64,000 nucleotides of DNA. Origin: Flavobacterium tagetis (lineage in GTDB: Bacteria > Bacteroidota > Bacteroidia > Flavobacteriales > Flavobacteriaceae). Shown here in pieces: positions 1-6,526 of this stretch. A model generated the notes under the pieces. That model had not been told where the DNA came from, searched no databases, and saw only the letters and a program-made list of their open reading frames with translations. Every line of letters starts with the position of its first letter. The stretch's first letter is position 1. The position numbers and the translations under genes are program-made. The stretch lies in contig NZ_JAERSF010000001.1 of the NCBI RefSeq assembly GCF_016735615.1, forward strand, positions 372,001 through 436,000, in the 5' to 3' direction.

Positions 1-185
1 TAATTAGCTTAATAAAGCTTGAAAATTTGCTATCAAGCAAAGGTTTTGCAAGAATTCACAGATCATATATTATCAATATCAAACACGTAAAATCAATTCA
101 AAAAAACAAGGTATTAATAAGCGATAAAAGAATTCCAATCAGCGAAAGCTATAAAAATACTTTCTTCGAAAAAATCAACCTGTAA
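1..185 (+). CDS. LytTR DNA-binding domain protein, C-terminal end only
   Basis: The frame open from the window edge (first full codon at 3) to TAA at 183-185 encodes about 60 residues. They include FARIHRSYIINIKHV and end in KNTFFEKINL. The Arg-x-His-Arg-Ser-Tyr pattern followed by Ile-Asn is typical of the recognition strand of LytTR domains, which sit at the C-terminus of AlgR/AgrA-type response regulators. The N-terminal part, probably a receiver domain, lies outside the window. In Bacteroidota such regulators usually pair with a LytS-like histidine kinase; that partner is not visible here. A terminator follows at 205-256. Confidence 0.8.
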   Translation, partial: ISLIKLENLLSSKGFARIHRSYIINIKHVKSIQKNKVLISDKRIPISESYKNTFFEKINL

Positions 186-204
186 TTTTTTAAAATCTCA
201 AAAA

Positions 205-256
205 AAGAAAATTCCAAATTCCAAAAAAGTCAAACCTTGGAATTTGGAATTTTTTA
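205..256. terminator. Bidirectional intrinsic terminator
   Basis: Left arm AAATTCCAAATTCCAA (about 209-224) pairs with TTGGAATTTGGAATTT (about 237-252). A-runs and T-runs lie outside both arms. It sits between the convergent LytTR gene and the carbonic-anhydrase-like gene and can serve both. Confidence 0.75.
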
Positions 257-275
257 TTATTGGAATTTTTAAAGT

Positions 276-794
276 TTAATCTTCGTTTTTAAACCAGCTC
301 GAATACATGACGTAATTATTCGAAATACGTTCGATTTCGCCTGCAAAGTCAGATTGATCAATGTCTTTTACTTTTTTGGCAGGAACACCAGCGTAAATAC
401 TTCCAGAAGTTACAACCGTGTTTTGAGTTACTACAGCTCCAGCGGCAATTATTGCATTACTTTCTACTACGCAGTTATCCATTACAATTGCTCCCATTCC
501 GATTAAAACATTATCGTGAATCGTACAGCCGTGTACAATCGCGTTATGTCCGATTGAAACGTTGTTTCCTATAATTGTTGGGTGCTTTTGATATGTACAG
601 TGAATTACAGCACCGTCTTGAATATTTACTTTATTTCCAATTTTTATAAAGTGAACATCTCCTCTCACAACAGCATTAAACCAAACACTGCAAGATTCTC
701 CAAAAGTAACATCTCCTACAATAGTAGCGTTCTCGGCAACATAACAATCCTCTGGAATAAGAGGCGATTTTCCGTTTACAGATTTAATAAGCAT
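276..794 (-). CDS. Gamma carbonic anhydrase family protein (left-handed beta-helix hexapeptide protein)
   Basis: The 172-residue protein is built of hexapeptide repeats (IVGDVTFGESCSVWF, IGNKVNIQDGAVIHC, IIGNNVSIGHNAIVHG), so it should form a trimeric left-handed beta-helix. His65, His83 and His88 occupy the positions of the three zinc ligands of the gamma-carbonic anhydrase/YrdA/PaaY family. The C-terminal helix after about residue 140 is also family-like. Members bind zinc or iron; CO2 hydration activity is proven only for some, so the substrate is uncertain. The gene lies 10 bp downstream of a PorP/SprF-family gene on the same strand and is probably co-transcribed with it, an unexpected pairing with no obvious functional link. 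Length is typical of the family. Confidence 0.88.
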   Translation of the reverse strand: MLIKSVNGKSPLIPEDCYVAENATIVGDVTFGESCSVWFNAVVRGDVHFIKIGNKVNIQDGAVIHCTYQKHPTIIGNNVSIGHNAIVHGCTIHDNVLIGMGAIVMDNCVVESNAIIAAGAVVTQNTVVTSGSIYAGVPAKKVKDIDQSDFAGEIERISNNYVMYSSWFKNED

Positions 795-804
795 AATAAT
801 AATT

Positions 805-1794
805 TTAGTTAACTGCAGGACAATTACAGTCGTAACGTTCTTTTTTGCAGAATAAATTAATTCCTAAAGTAATTTGATGAAAGGCGCCTGTGTCAAACTT
901 AACATCTCCCATTAGCTGAGTATAAGTATAAGCAAACATAAAATTCTTGAAATTAACCCCGACAATTGGTGTAAAGTATTGTATTTTTTGAGATGACACT
1001 CCACTTCCAGAAATATATTGTGCCCCATCAAAACCTCTTCTATAAGATAAAGCCGCCCATAGACTTCCAAAATCCATACTTTTATAGGCTTTCATATTTA
1101 AATCGAGTGTTTTAGCCTTTGTCTGATCAAATAGCTGGAAAAGAATAGAAGGCTCCCAAGTCCAACTACTATTTTTTCCGAACACATAACCAGCACTAAA
1201 TAAAAACTTTCTAAGATTATCACTTTCATAATCTGTATAAAGTTCTCTTCTAGTTTCTAGCAATCCTTGAACTGTTGCGTGCGCATAGAAATCCAAATAA
1301 TTATACGAAGCTCCAATATCAAGATTAAAATAAGAATCTTTCTGAATCGACCCAAACACAATTGGATCAAAAGTTCCTCCAAATTTTGTTTCGTCCAATT
1401 GGCTTTGTATTAAGCCTCCACTAATACCAAAAGACAACTGATTTAAATCCAGTTCATCTCTCGAAAACATAATATGATGTGCGTAAGTCAATTTCACACC
1501 TTTTTGAGAATGATATCCGTTTTCATCGTTAAAAAGAATAATACCAGCTCCAGAACGTTCTCCTATTCTTCCGTTAAAACTTAAAGTTTGCAAAGATGGA
1601 GCTTCTTCTTCTCCAAACCATTGTTTTCTTGCTGTTAATCGTATTTTGGCACAGTTCGCCGCGCCAGCCATAGAAGGATGAATTAGGTAATAATTATCAG
1701 ACAAATAATCCGAATAGACAGGTATTCCCTCCTGGGAGTAAGAGTAAAAAGCAGTAATGAGAAAAATTAATAAAACCTTGATTTTAAATTTCAT
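805..1794 (-). CDS. PorP/SprF family type IX secretion membrane protein (orphan)
   Basis: The 329-residue protein starts with a signal peptide (about 1-20, cleavage near FYSYSQ). YLSDNYYLIHPSMAGAANC and LTARKQWFGEEEAPSLQTLS follow, the N-terminal signature of PorP/SprF proteins. The rest alternates short aromatic strands and turns as expected for an outer-membrane beta-barrel. SprF-like proteins are known to assist secretion of a specific cargo with a type B C-terminal domain, normally encoded next door. No adhesin gene is adjacent here, so the client is unknown. The C-terminus carries three cysteines (FCKKERYDCNCPAVN), which is unusual. A -7 box at 1882-1889 would give a leader of about 80 nt. 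Confidence 0.88.
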   Translation of the reverse strand: MKFKIKVLLIFLITAFYSYSQEGIPVYSDYLSDNYYLIHPSMAGAANCAKIRLTARKQWFGEEEAPSLQTLSFNGRIGERSGAGIILFNDENGYHSQKGVKLTYAHHIMFSRDELDLNQLSFGISGGLIQSQLDETKFGGTFDPIVFGSIQKDSYFNLDIGASYNYLDFYAHATVQGLLETRRELYTDYESDNLRKFLFSAGYVFGKNSSWTWEPSILFQLFDQTKAKTLDLNMKAYKSMDFGSLWAALSYRRGFDGAQYISGSGVSSQKIQYFTPIVGVNFKNFMFAYTYTQLMGDVKFDTGAFHQITLGINLFCKKERYDCNCPAVN

Positions 1795-1881
1795 AAAGAC
1801 AATTTTGTTTCCACATAATTTTCACTCTTGCAATTTAACACGATTTATTTGAAAAGAGTCTTAATTATTTCATTAAAAAAT

Positions 1882-1889
1882 CAAATATA
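1882..1889 (-). promoter_or_regulatory. Candidate -7 promoter box for the PorP/SprF gene
   Basis: On the minus strand this reads TATATTTG, an exact match to the Bacteroidota -7 consensus TAnnTTTG. Transcription would start near 1876, about 80 nt before the ATG. No clear -33 TTTG was seen. Confidence 0.4.
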
Positions 1890-1913
1890 GCCATTAGTAG
1901 AAAATAACTTTAT

Positions 1914-1921
1914 TAAATTTG
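1914..1921 (+). promoter_or_regulatory. Candidate -7 promoter box for the Nfu gene
   Basis: The motif TAAATTTG matches TAnnTTTG and lies 16 nt before the ATG at 1938, which would leave a leader of only about 10 nt. It is divergent from the box at 1882-1889. No -33 element is evident. Confidence 0.4.
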
Positions 1922-1937
1922 CAAAAAATATATTACC

Positions 1938-2837
1938 ATGACTAAAATCACTATAAAAGAGACTCAAAATCCAACTATATTAAAGTTTGAATTTGAGGAT
2001 TTTATTACTCAGAATCAAAACTTTGAGTTCAAAAATATTGATGAAGCACAAGCTTCTCCTCTAGCACAACAATTATTCTATTTACCGTTTGTTAAAACAG
2101 TTTATATCTCTGGAAATTTTATCGCTATTGAAAGATATAGCATTGTTGATTGGGATGATGTAAAAGACGCTGTAGCGGAACAAATAAGTGCTTTTGTTGA
2201 CAAAGGTGGCGTAATCATTAAGATTGATGAAACAAAACCAAAAAAACAGCCAATTACAGTTTACGGAGAAACAACTCCAAATCCTTCAGCTTTAAAATTT
2301 GTTGTAAGCAGAATGCTAACTCGTAATGCTGTAGAATATAAAAATATTGACCAGACAGCTTCTTCTCCATTAGCTCAGGAATTATTCAAATTTCCTTATG
2401 TAAAAGAAATTTTTATTGATGAAAATTATATTTCAGTTACGAAATATGAAATCAATAACTGGGATGAAATCACTTTAGAGTTAAGAACTTTCATTAAACA
2501 ATTTATCGAAAACGGAGGAACCGTTTTAGACGAAAGTTTAATTGAAACTAAAGCCAAAACTGAGGCAACAAAAGACGAAGCTTTTGATAAACTAGATGTT
2601 ACATCACAGCAAATCATTAACATCTTAGAAGAATATGTAAAACCAGCGGTAGCTGCCGATGGAGGAAACATTGCTTTCGAATCTTATAATGAAGATGACA
2701 AAACAGTAAAAGTATTATTGCAAGGTGCTTGCAGCGGATGTCCTTCATCTACATTTACTTTAAAAAGTGGTATCGAAAATATGTTAAAAAGCATGCTAAA
2801 CGATGAAGCTATTAAAGTAGAAGCAGTAAATGCTTAA
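1938..2837 (+). CDS. NifU/Nfu-type iron-sulfur cluster carrier with duplicated N-domain
   Basis: The 299-residue protein has two tandem Nfu N-terminal domains (about 5-95 and 107-195). Each carries a repeated core (PLAQQLFYLPFVKTVYISGNF and PLAQELFKFPYVKEIFIDENY) and an xxWD(D/E)xxx segment. A NifU C-terminal domain follows at about 220-295, with the cluster-binding CxxC at Cys265 and Cys268 in ACSGCPSSTFTLKSG. Nfu proteins receive a [4Fe-4S] cluster and deliver it to client enzymes in the cytoplasm. The duplication of the N-domain is the visible oddity, since most Nfu proteins have one. No IscU/SufU-like scaffold is adjacent. The gene is monocistronic, with its own -7 box and a strong terminator. 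Confidence 0.9.
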   Translation: MTKITIKETQNPTILKFEFEDFITQNQNFEFKNIDEAQASPLAQQLFYLPFVKTVYISGNFIAIERYSIVDWDDVKDAVAEQISAFVDKGGVIIKIDETKPKKQPITVYGETTPNPSALKFVVSRMLTRNAVEYKNIDQTASSPLAQELFKFPYVKEIFIDENYISVTKYEINNWDEITLELRTFIKQFIENGGTVLDESLIETKAKTEATKDEAFDKLDVTSQQIINILEEYVKPAVAADGGNIAFESYNEDDKTVKVLLQGACSGCPSSTFTLKSGIENMLKSMLNDEAIKVEAVNA

Positions 2838-2857
2838 TTGCTAAAAGAAACAAATAG

Positions 2858-2886
2858 AAAGCGTCTCAATGAGGCGCTTTTTTTAT
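2858..2886 (+). terminator. Intrinsic terminator after the Nfu gene
   Basis: AAAGCGTCTC, loop AAT, GAGGCGCTTT (one G-U pair), followed by a T-run on the plus strand, 20 bp after the stop codon. Confidence 0.85.
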
Positions 2887-2981
2887 TGTTAAACACTATA
2901 TTTCAATTATTTATCATTAAAAAAACGAGTAATTCTATAAAATTAATTAATATTGCATTCTTAACCAATTAATTAAAAACC

Positions 2982-3392
2982 ATGGGATTATCTTCATTTT
3001 TTAAAAATTTGTTTGGCTCAACCAAAGAGTCTGTAACTGAATTGGCAAATAATGCCGAAGAGACTTTTGAACAAGCAAAAGAAGCTGCTGTACCGTATAT
3101 TGAGAAGGCAGAAGCTTTTGCAGAAGAAACTATTGAAAAAGTAAAAGAAGTTTCGGAACCGATCATTGATAACGCTGCAGAATATGCTGATAAAGCAAAA
3201 GATACGGTAAGCGAATATGCTGATAAAGCAGCTAAAGTAGTAAATGACGTAGTAGATTCTGTAAAAGAGAAAACAGCTTCTTTGGGAACTAACGAAACAC
3301 CAGAAATCGTTTCTGAAACTGTAGTTGACGAAAGCGAGAAAACAGTAGCAGAAGTAGAAGAAATAGCTGACGACGCTGCTGAGAAAGCATAG
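2982..3392 (+). CDS. Small amphipathic-helix repeat protein, function unknown
   Basis: The 136-residue protein is rich in Ala, Glu, Lys and Val and almost wholly helical. After a short hydrophobic N-terminus (MGLSSFFKNLFGS) it runs in roughly 11-residue amphipathic repeats such as ETIEKVKEVSEPI, AAEYADKAKDTV and SEYADKAAKVV, resembling apolipoprotein-like or LEA/YtxH-type sequences. There is no signal peptide, Cys or Trp. The low-complexity composition makes homology assignments unreliable. It may coat membranes or act in stress tolerance, but that is inference only. It sits upstream of mscS on the same strand, separated from it by a terminator. Antisense frames here are composition artefacts. 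Confidence 0.75.
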   Translation: MGLSSFFKNLFGSTKESVTELANNAEETFEQAKEAAVPYIEKAEAFAEETIEKVKEVSEPIIDNAAEYADKAKDTVSEYADKAAKVVNDVVDSVKEKTASLGTNETPEIVSETVVDESEKTVAEVEEIADDAAEKA

Positions 3393-3421
3393 ACTCATTT
3401 TTCGAATAATGTAAATATTCT

Positions 3422-3429
3422 TATATTTG
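3422..3429 (+). promoter_or_regulatory. Candidate -7 promoter box for mscS, upstream of a terminator-like hairpin
   Basis: TATATTTG is an exact -7 match. Transcription would begin near 3436, just before the hairpin at 3442-3468 and 44 nt before the mscS ATG. Confidence 0.4.
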
Positions 3430-3441
3430 CACTACTAATAT

Positions 3442-3468
3442 ACCTTCTCTTATGAGAAGGTTTTTTTA
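3442..3468 (+). terminator. Intrinsic terminator / possible mscS leader hairpin
   Basis: ACCTTCTC, loop TTAT, GAGAAGGT, then seven T residues. It ends 12 bp before the mscS start. It can end transcripts of the small helical protein gene, but it also lies downstream of the mscS -7 box. Confidence 0.8.
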
Positions 3469-3479
3469 TTTTAAAATCT

Positions 3480-4292
3480 ATGAATCTTAGTCCAGAACAA
3501 GTCAGTAAATACATCAGTCGTTTTATTGACATTTTAGTTGATTATTCACCAAAACTGATTTCTGCTTTTTTAATCCTATTTGTTGGTTTATATGCCATCA
3601 GACTAATTAATCGAATTATTAGAAAAATAATGATTCAGAGAAATCTAGATCCAACATTAACCAAATTCTTATCTGATATTTTATTATGGGCGTTGCGAAT
3701 ATTATTATTTGTAACCTTTATTTCTAAATTAGGAATTGAAACTTCGTCTTTTGTTGCCATATTAGGAGCAATGGGTCTTGCGGTTGGTTTATCGTTGCAA
3801 GGATCGCTTTCTAACTTTGCAGGAGGAATGCTAATTATCGTTTTCAAACCTTTCAAGGTTGGAGATACGATAGAGGCACAAGGTGTTATTGCAACAGTTC
3901 TTGAAATACAGATTTTTGTAACCAAAATGCTTACGGCAAATAACCAGACTGTGTTTGTTCCAAATGGTTCTTTATCTAACGGAAATATCATCAATTACTC
4001 AATGCAGGGAGAAAGAAGAGCCGATTTGACTTTTGCTATTTCCTATGATTCTGACATTAAAAAGGCTAAAGAAATTCTTTTAGATGTTTTAAATAAAAAT
4101 CCTAAAGTATTGAAGAAACCTGCACCAGAGGTTTTTGTAAAAAATCTATCGGCAAGTTCTATTGATTTTGCTGTTCGTCCTTGGGCAAAAAATGCCAATT
4201 ACGGAGCTGTTTTCTCTGAAACTTTAGAGAATTGCAAAATAGCATTGGATGAAGCTGGAATTGCAATTCAACCGTACACAATACAGAAATAA
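3480..4292 (+). CDS. Small-conductance mechanosensitive ion channel (MscS family)
   Basis: The 270-residue protein has three N-terminal membrane segments (about 20-40, 60-82 and 88-120). The third is the pore helix, with the Gly/Ala-rich pattern GAMGLAVGLSLQGSLSNFAGG, and it is followed by the MscS beta-domain start (FKPFKVGDTIEAQGV) and the VPNGSLSNGNIINYS signature. The C-terminal alpha/beta cage domain runs from about 175 to 265. The length is close to E. coli MscS, so this is the minimal type of channel that opens in the inner membrane under hypo-osmotic tension. It is a single gene; possible control through its leader hairpin is noted separately. Confidence 0.93.
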   Translation: MNLSPEQVSKYISRFIDILVDYSPKLISAFLILFVGLYAIRLINRIIRKIMIQRNLDPTLTKFLSDILLWALRILLFVTFISKLGIETSSFVAILGAMGLAVGLSLQGSLSNFAGGMLIIVFKPFKVGDTIEAQGVIATVLEIQIFVTKMLTANNQTVFVPNGSLSNGNIINYSMQGERRADLTFAISYDSDIKKAKEILLDVLNKNPKVLKKPAPEVFVKNLSASSIDFAVRPWAKNANYGAVFSETLENCKIALDEAGIAIQPYTIQK

Positions 4293-4347
4293 TATGTTTA
4301 ACTCGTGGGGCAAAGAATAAAATAATTTTATGCTGCGAGTAATATCT

Positions 4348-4434
4348 AATTTAATCTGCTAAAATCTTATCAAATCTGTGTGAAATACTTTTTTACGCAG
4401 ATTTTTTTTTATGCAGATGCAAACAGATTAAATT
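4348..4434. repeat. Interspersed inverted repeat built on AATCTG motifs
   Basis: AATTTAATCTG (4348-4358) pairs perfectly with CAGATTAAATT (4424-4434). Between them are further AATCTG/GCAGAT copies and two T-runs. Sequences of this kind (rows of AATCTGCG-like words) are familiar as scattered intergenic repeats in Flavobacterium genomes; that part is recollection and was not searched. It occupies most of the space between the convergent mscS and tsaB genes, where no standard terminator is visible. Confidence 0.5.
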
Positions 4435-4453
4435 TAAACATGCGTTAAAATTC

Positions 4454-5128
4454 TTATTCTTGTTTCTTTGGAGGAGCAATCATAAAATCTTTTAAATAAT
4501 AAGGTTCAAAATAAGCGACATCTACAGTGTCGCTTTTTTGATACTTATCAAAACTGATTTTACTCATTGCTTGTGCAGAAGGATATTTTATGTTTTCTAA
4601 AAACACAAAATTGTCTTTAGTCAAAACTGGTTTACATTTTTCAGCACAATCGCCAACAAAGTAAAGTTTGTCTGTATATTCTTGAAATGAATTTTCGTCA
4701 ATAATTTCTGCTTTAATCTCTCTTTCCAGTGTCAAATCTGACTTAAAAATGGCGCTGTAAACTTCCATACGGCGTGCATCTAACATTGGTATAATTTTTC
4801 CGTCTGTAACTCCTGCTTGCGATGCTAAAGTCTGCATCGTATCAACAGCAATCAACGGAATATTTAAAGCATAACACAAGCCTTTTGCTGCCGAAACACC
4901 AATTCTCAGACCTGTATATGATCCTGGCCCTTGGCTCACAGCAACGGCTTTTAAATCCTGTGCCGATATTCCTGCCTTTGCTATTACCTCTTCAATAAAA
5001 ACATGAAGTTTTTCTGCATGCGAATACCCTTCATCTGCCAATTCACTGCAAACAATGGTCTGACCATCTTTTGCTATAGATACAGAACAATTTTTAGTAG
5101 CCGTTTCGATATTGAGAATAAAAGACAA
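4454..5128 (-). CDS. tsaB: tRNA threonylcarbamoyladenosine biosynthesis protein TsaB
   Basis: The 224-residue protein opens with ILNIETATKNCSVSIA and contains VSQGPGSYTGLRIGVSAAKGLCYAL, the ASKHA-fold signature of TsaB/YeaZ. VDTMQTLA and MLDARRMEVYSA are also diagnostic. TsaB is the non-catalytic partner that holds TsaD and TsaE in the complex making t6A37 in ANN-decoding tRNAs in the cytoplasm. Length is typical. It stands alone on the minus strand, after the last gene of the efflux operon but separated from it by a repeat, with a second repeat on its 3' side. No good promoter match was found in the 100 bp upstream, so it may be read through from the operon. Confidence 0.93.
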   Translation of the reverse strand: MSFILNIETATKNCSVSIAKDGQTIVCSELADEGYSHAEKLHVFIEEVIAKAGISAQDLKAVAVSQGPGSYTGLRIGVSAAKGLCYALNIPLIAVDTMQTLASQAGVTDGKIIPMLDARRMEVYSAIFKSDLTLEREIKAEIIDENSFQEYTDKLYFVGDCAEKCKPVLTKDNFVFLENIKYPSAQAMSKISFDKYQKSDTVDVAYFEPYYLKDFMIAPPKKQE

Positions 5129-5156
5129 AATGTGTAGTTTTAAAAATTAATTATTG

Positions 5157-5215
5157 GTGTCAGGCTGAGCGAAATAGAAGCTAGCATTAAAGCCTTCGAC
5201 TTCGCTCAGGGACAA
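5157..5215. repeat. Interspersed palindromic repeat (CTGAGCGAA / TTCGCTCAG type)
   Basis: The left arm around TGTCAGGCTGAGCGAA (5158-5173) and the right arm TTCGACTTCGCTCAGGGACA (5195-5214) form an imperfect palindrome around a short spacer containing CTAGCATTAAAG. The element is more GC-rich than its surroundings. The CTTCGACT-CGCTCAG core is a recurring intergenic repeat in many Bacteroidota genomes (from general knowledge, not searched). It fills the gap between the adaptor gene at 5228 and tsaB. Confidence 0.65.
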
Positions 5216-5227
5216 TATGCTTAAATA

Positions 5228-6520
5228 TTATTTCTTAGGAGCTTCGGCTTTTTTAAGCTTTACTTTATCTCCAGAGTTCAGATCTTTAGAAACTGTTGTA
5301 TATGGTCCTGTAATAACAACATCACCAGATTTTAGTCCAGAAGTTACTTCTATATTAGTATCGTCTTGAATTCCGGTTTTAATGATTCTAATTTTAGCTT
5401 TATCTCCAACTTTAACAAAAACACATTCGAATTTTTTATCGCTTTTTGGAGCTACTTTTTTATCCTCATTTGGATCTTCAACTTTAAAATCTTTTACAGC
5501 AGTAGTATCCGATTTTACTACAACAGAACTAATTGGCACTGCCAATACATTTGTTTTTGTTATTGTAATAATATCAACTGTAGCAGTCATTCCAGGTCTA
5601 AAAGGAGAATAAGTACTTGGTTTTCCTTCTAACAAATCTTGATATGAATCTTTAAGAATGCGAACTTTAACTTTAAAATTTGTTACCTGATCTGAAGTCA
5701 ATGTAGTGCTAGCAGAATTAGAAATACTGGTTACAACGCCTTTAAATTTCTTTTTTAAATAAGCATCCACTTCAACATTTGCTTCGTCTCCTATTTTAAT
5801 TTTTACAATATCATTTTCGTTTACGTCAACTTCAACCTCCATGTTGTTCAAATTGGCAACACGCAAAAGCTCAGTTCCTGCCATTTGCTGTGTTCCTAAA
5901 ACTCTTTCTCCCAATTCTACATTTAATACAGAAATAGTTCCATCAGCAGGAGAATAAATTGTTGTACGCCCTAAATTGTCTCGAGCTTCTGTTACAGATG
6001 CCGAAGCGCTTTGAACATTGTAATAAGCACTTTGTTTTGTTGCTTTGGCAACTTCAAAAGTAGAAATGGCTTTATCCCAATCAGATTTTGAGATTACACC
6101 TTTGTCATACAATATTTTATTACGCTCATAATTTGCTTTTGCCTCTTTAAAACTAGCGTCAGACTGAGTAAGACTTGCTTTTGTTCCAGCTAAATTTGCA
6201 ACAGATCTATCTAATCCAGAGGTATATAAATCTGGATTTATTTTCACTAATAAATCACCTTTTTTTACTACCTGTCCTTCTTTTACATTTAATGAAATTA
6301 TCTCGCCCGAAACCATCGAAGCAATTTTAACTTCAATTTCTGGTTGGATTTTACCTGTTGCAGATACTGTTTCAACAATTGTTGAAGCCATTACTTTTGC
6401 AGTTTCTACTTCTGTTCCTTCGTCTTTATTTCCTATTATTCCACCATTTTTAAGAGCCACTAAAGCAATGATGATTATTAGTACACCACCAACTAAGAAA
6501 TAAATTGTTTTTTTTGACAT
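5228..6520 (-). CDS. Periplasmic adaptor (membrane fusion) protein of tripartite efflux, MacA/HlyD type
   Basis: The 430-residue protein has an N-terminal membrane anchor (about 4-24, IYFLVGGVLIIIIALVAL). A split lipoyl/biotinyl domain follows (VKIASMVSGEIISLNVKEG and TIYSPADGTISVLNVELGE) around a long alpha-hairpin (about 105-185), then beta-barrel and membrane-proximal domains. Such adaptors link an inner-membrane pump to a TolC-type channel. It is the last of six co-directional genes and lies 6 bp after the TolC gene. It is the second adaptor in the operon and is longer than the first (373 aa), with a Lys/Asp-rich insertion near residues 335-355 and a Lys-rich tail. RND systems use similar adaptors, but the ABC neighbours favour a MacAB-like pump. 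Confidence 0.9.
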   Translation of the reverse strand: MSKKTIYFLVGGVLIIIIALVALKNGGIIGNKDEGTEVETAKVMASTIVETVSATGKIQPEIEVKIASMVSGEIISLNVKEGQVVKKGDLLVKINPDLYTSGLDRSVANLAGTKASLTQSDASFKEAKANYERNKILYDKGVISKSDWDKAISTFEVAKATKQSAYYNVQSASASVTEARDNLGRTTIYSPADGTISVLNVELGERVLGTQQMAGTELLRVANLNNMEVEVDVNENDIVKIKIGDEANVEVDAYLKKKFKGVVTSISNSASTTLTSDQVTNFKVKVRILKDSYQDLLEGKPSTYSPFRPGMTATVDIITITKTNVLAVPISSVVVKSDTTAVKDFKVEDPNEDKKVAPKSDKKFECVFVKVGDKAKIRIIKTGIQDDTNIEVTSGLKSGDVVITGPYTTVSKDLNSGDKVKLKKAEAPKK

Positions 6521-6526
6521 AATAAA

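Noticed and set aside
3018..3398. Minus-strand open frame rich in Phe, Tyr and Cys opposite the small helical protein
   Set aside because: It is the complement of an Ala/Glu/Lys-rich repeat gene; composition is implausible and no start signal is seen.
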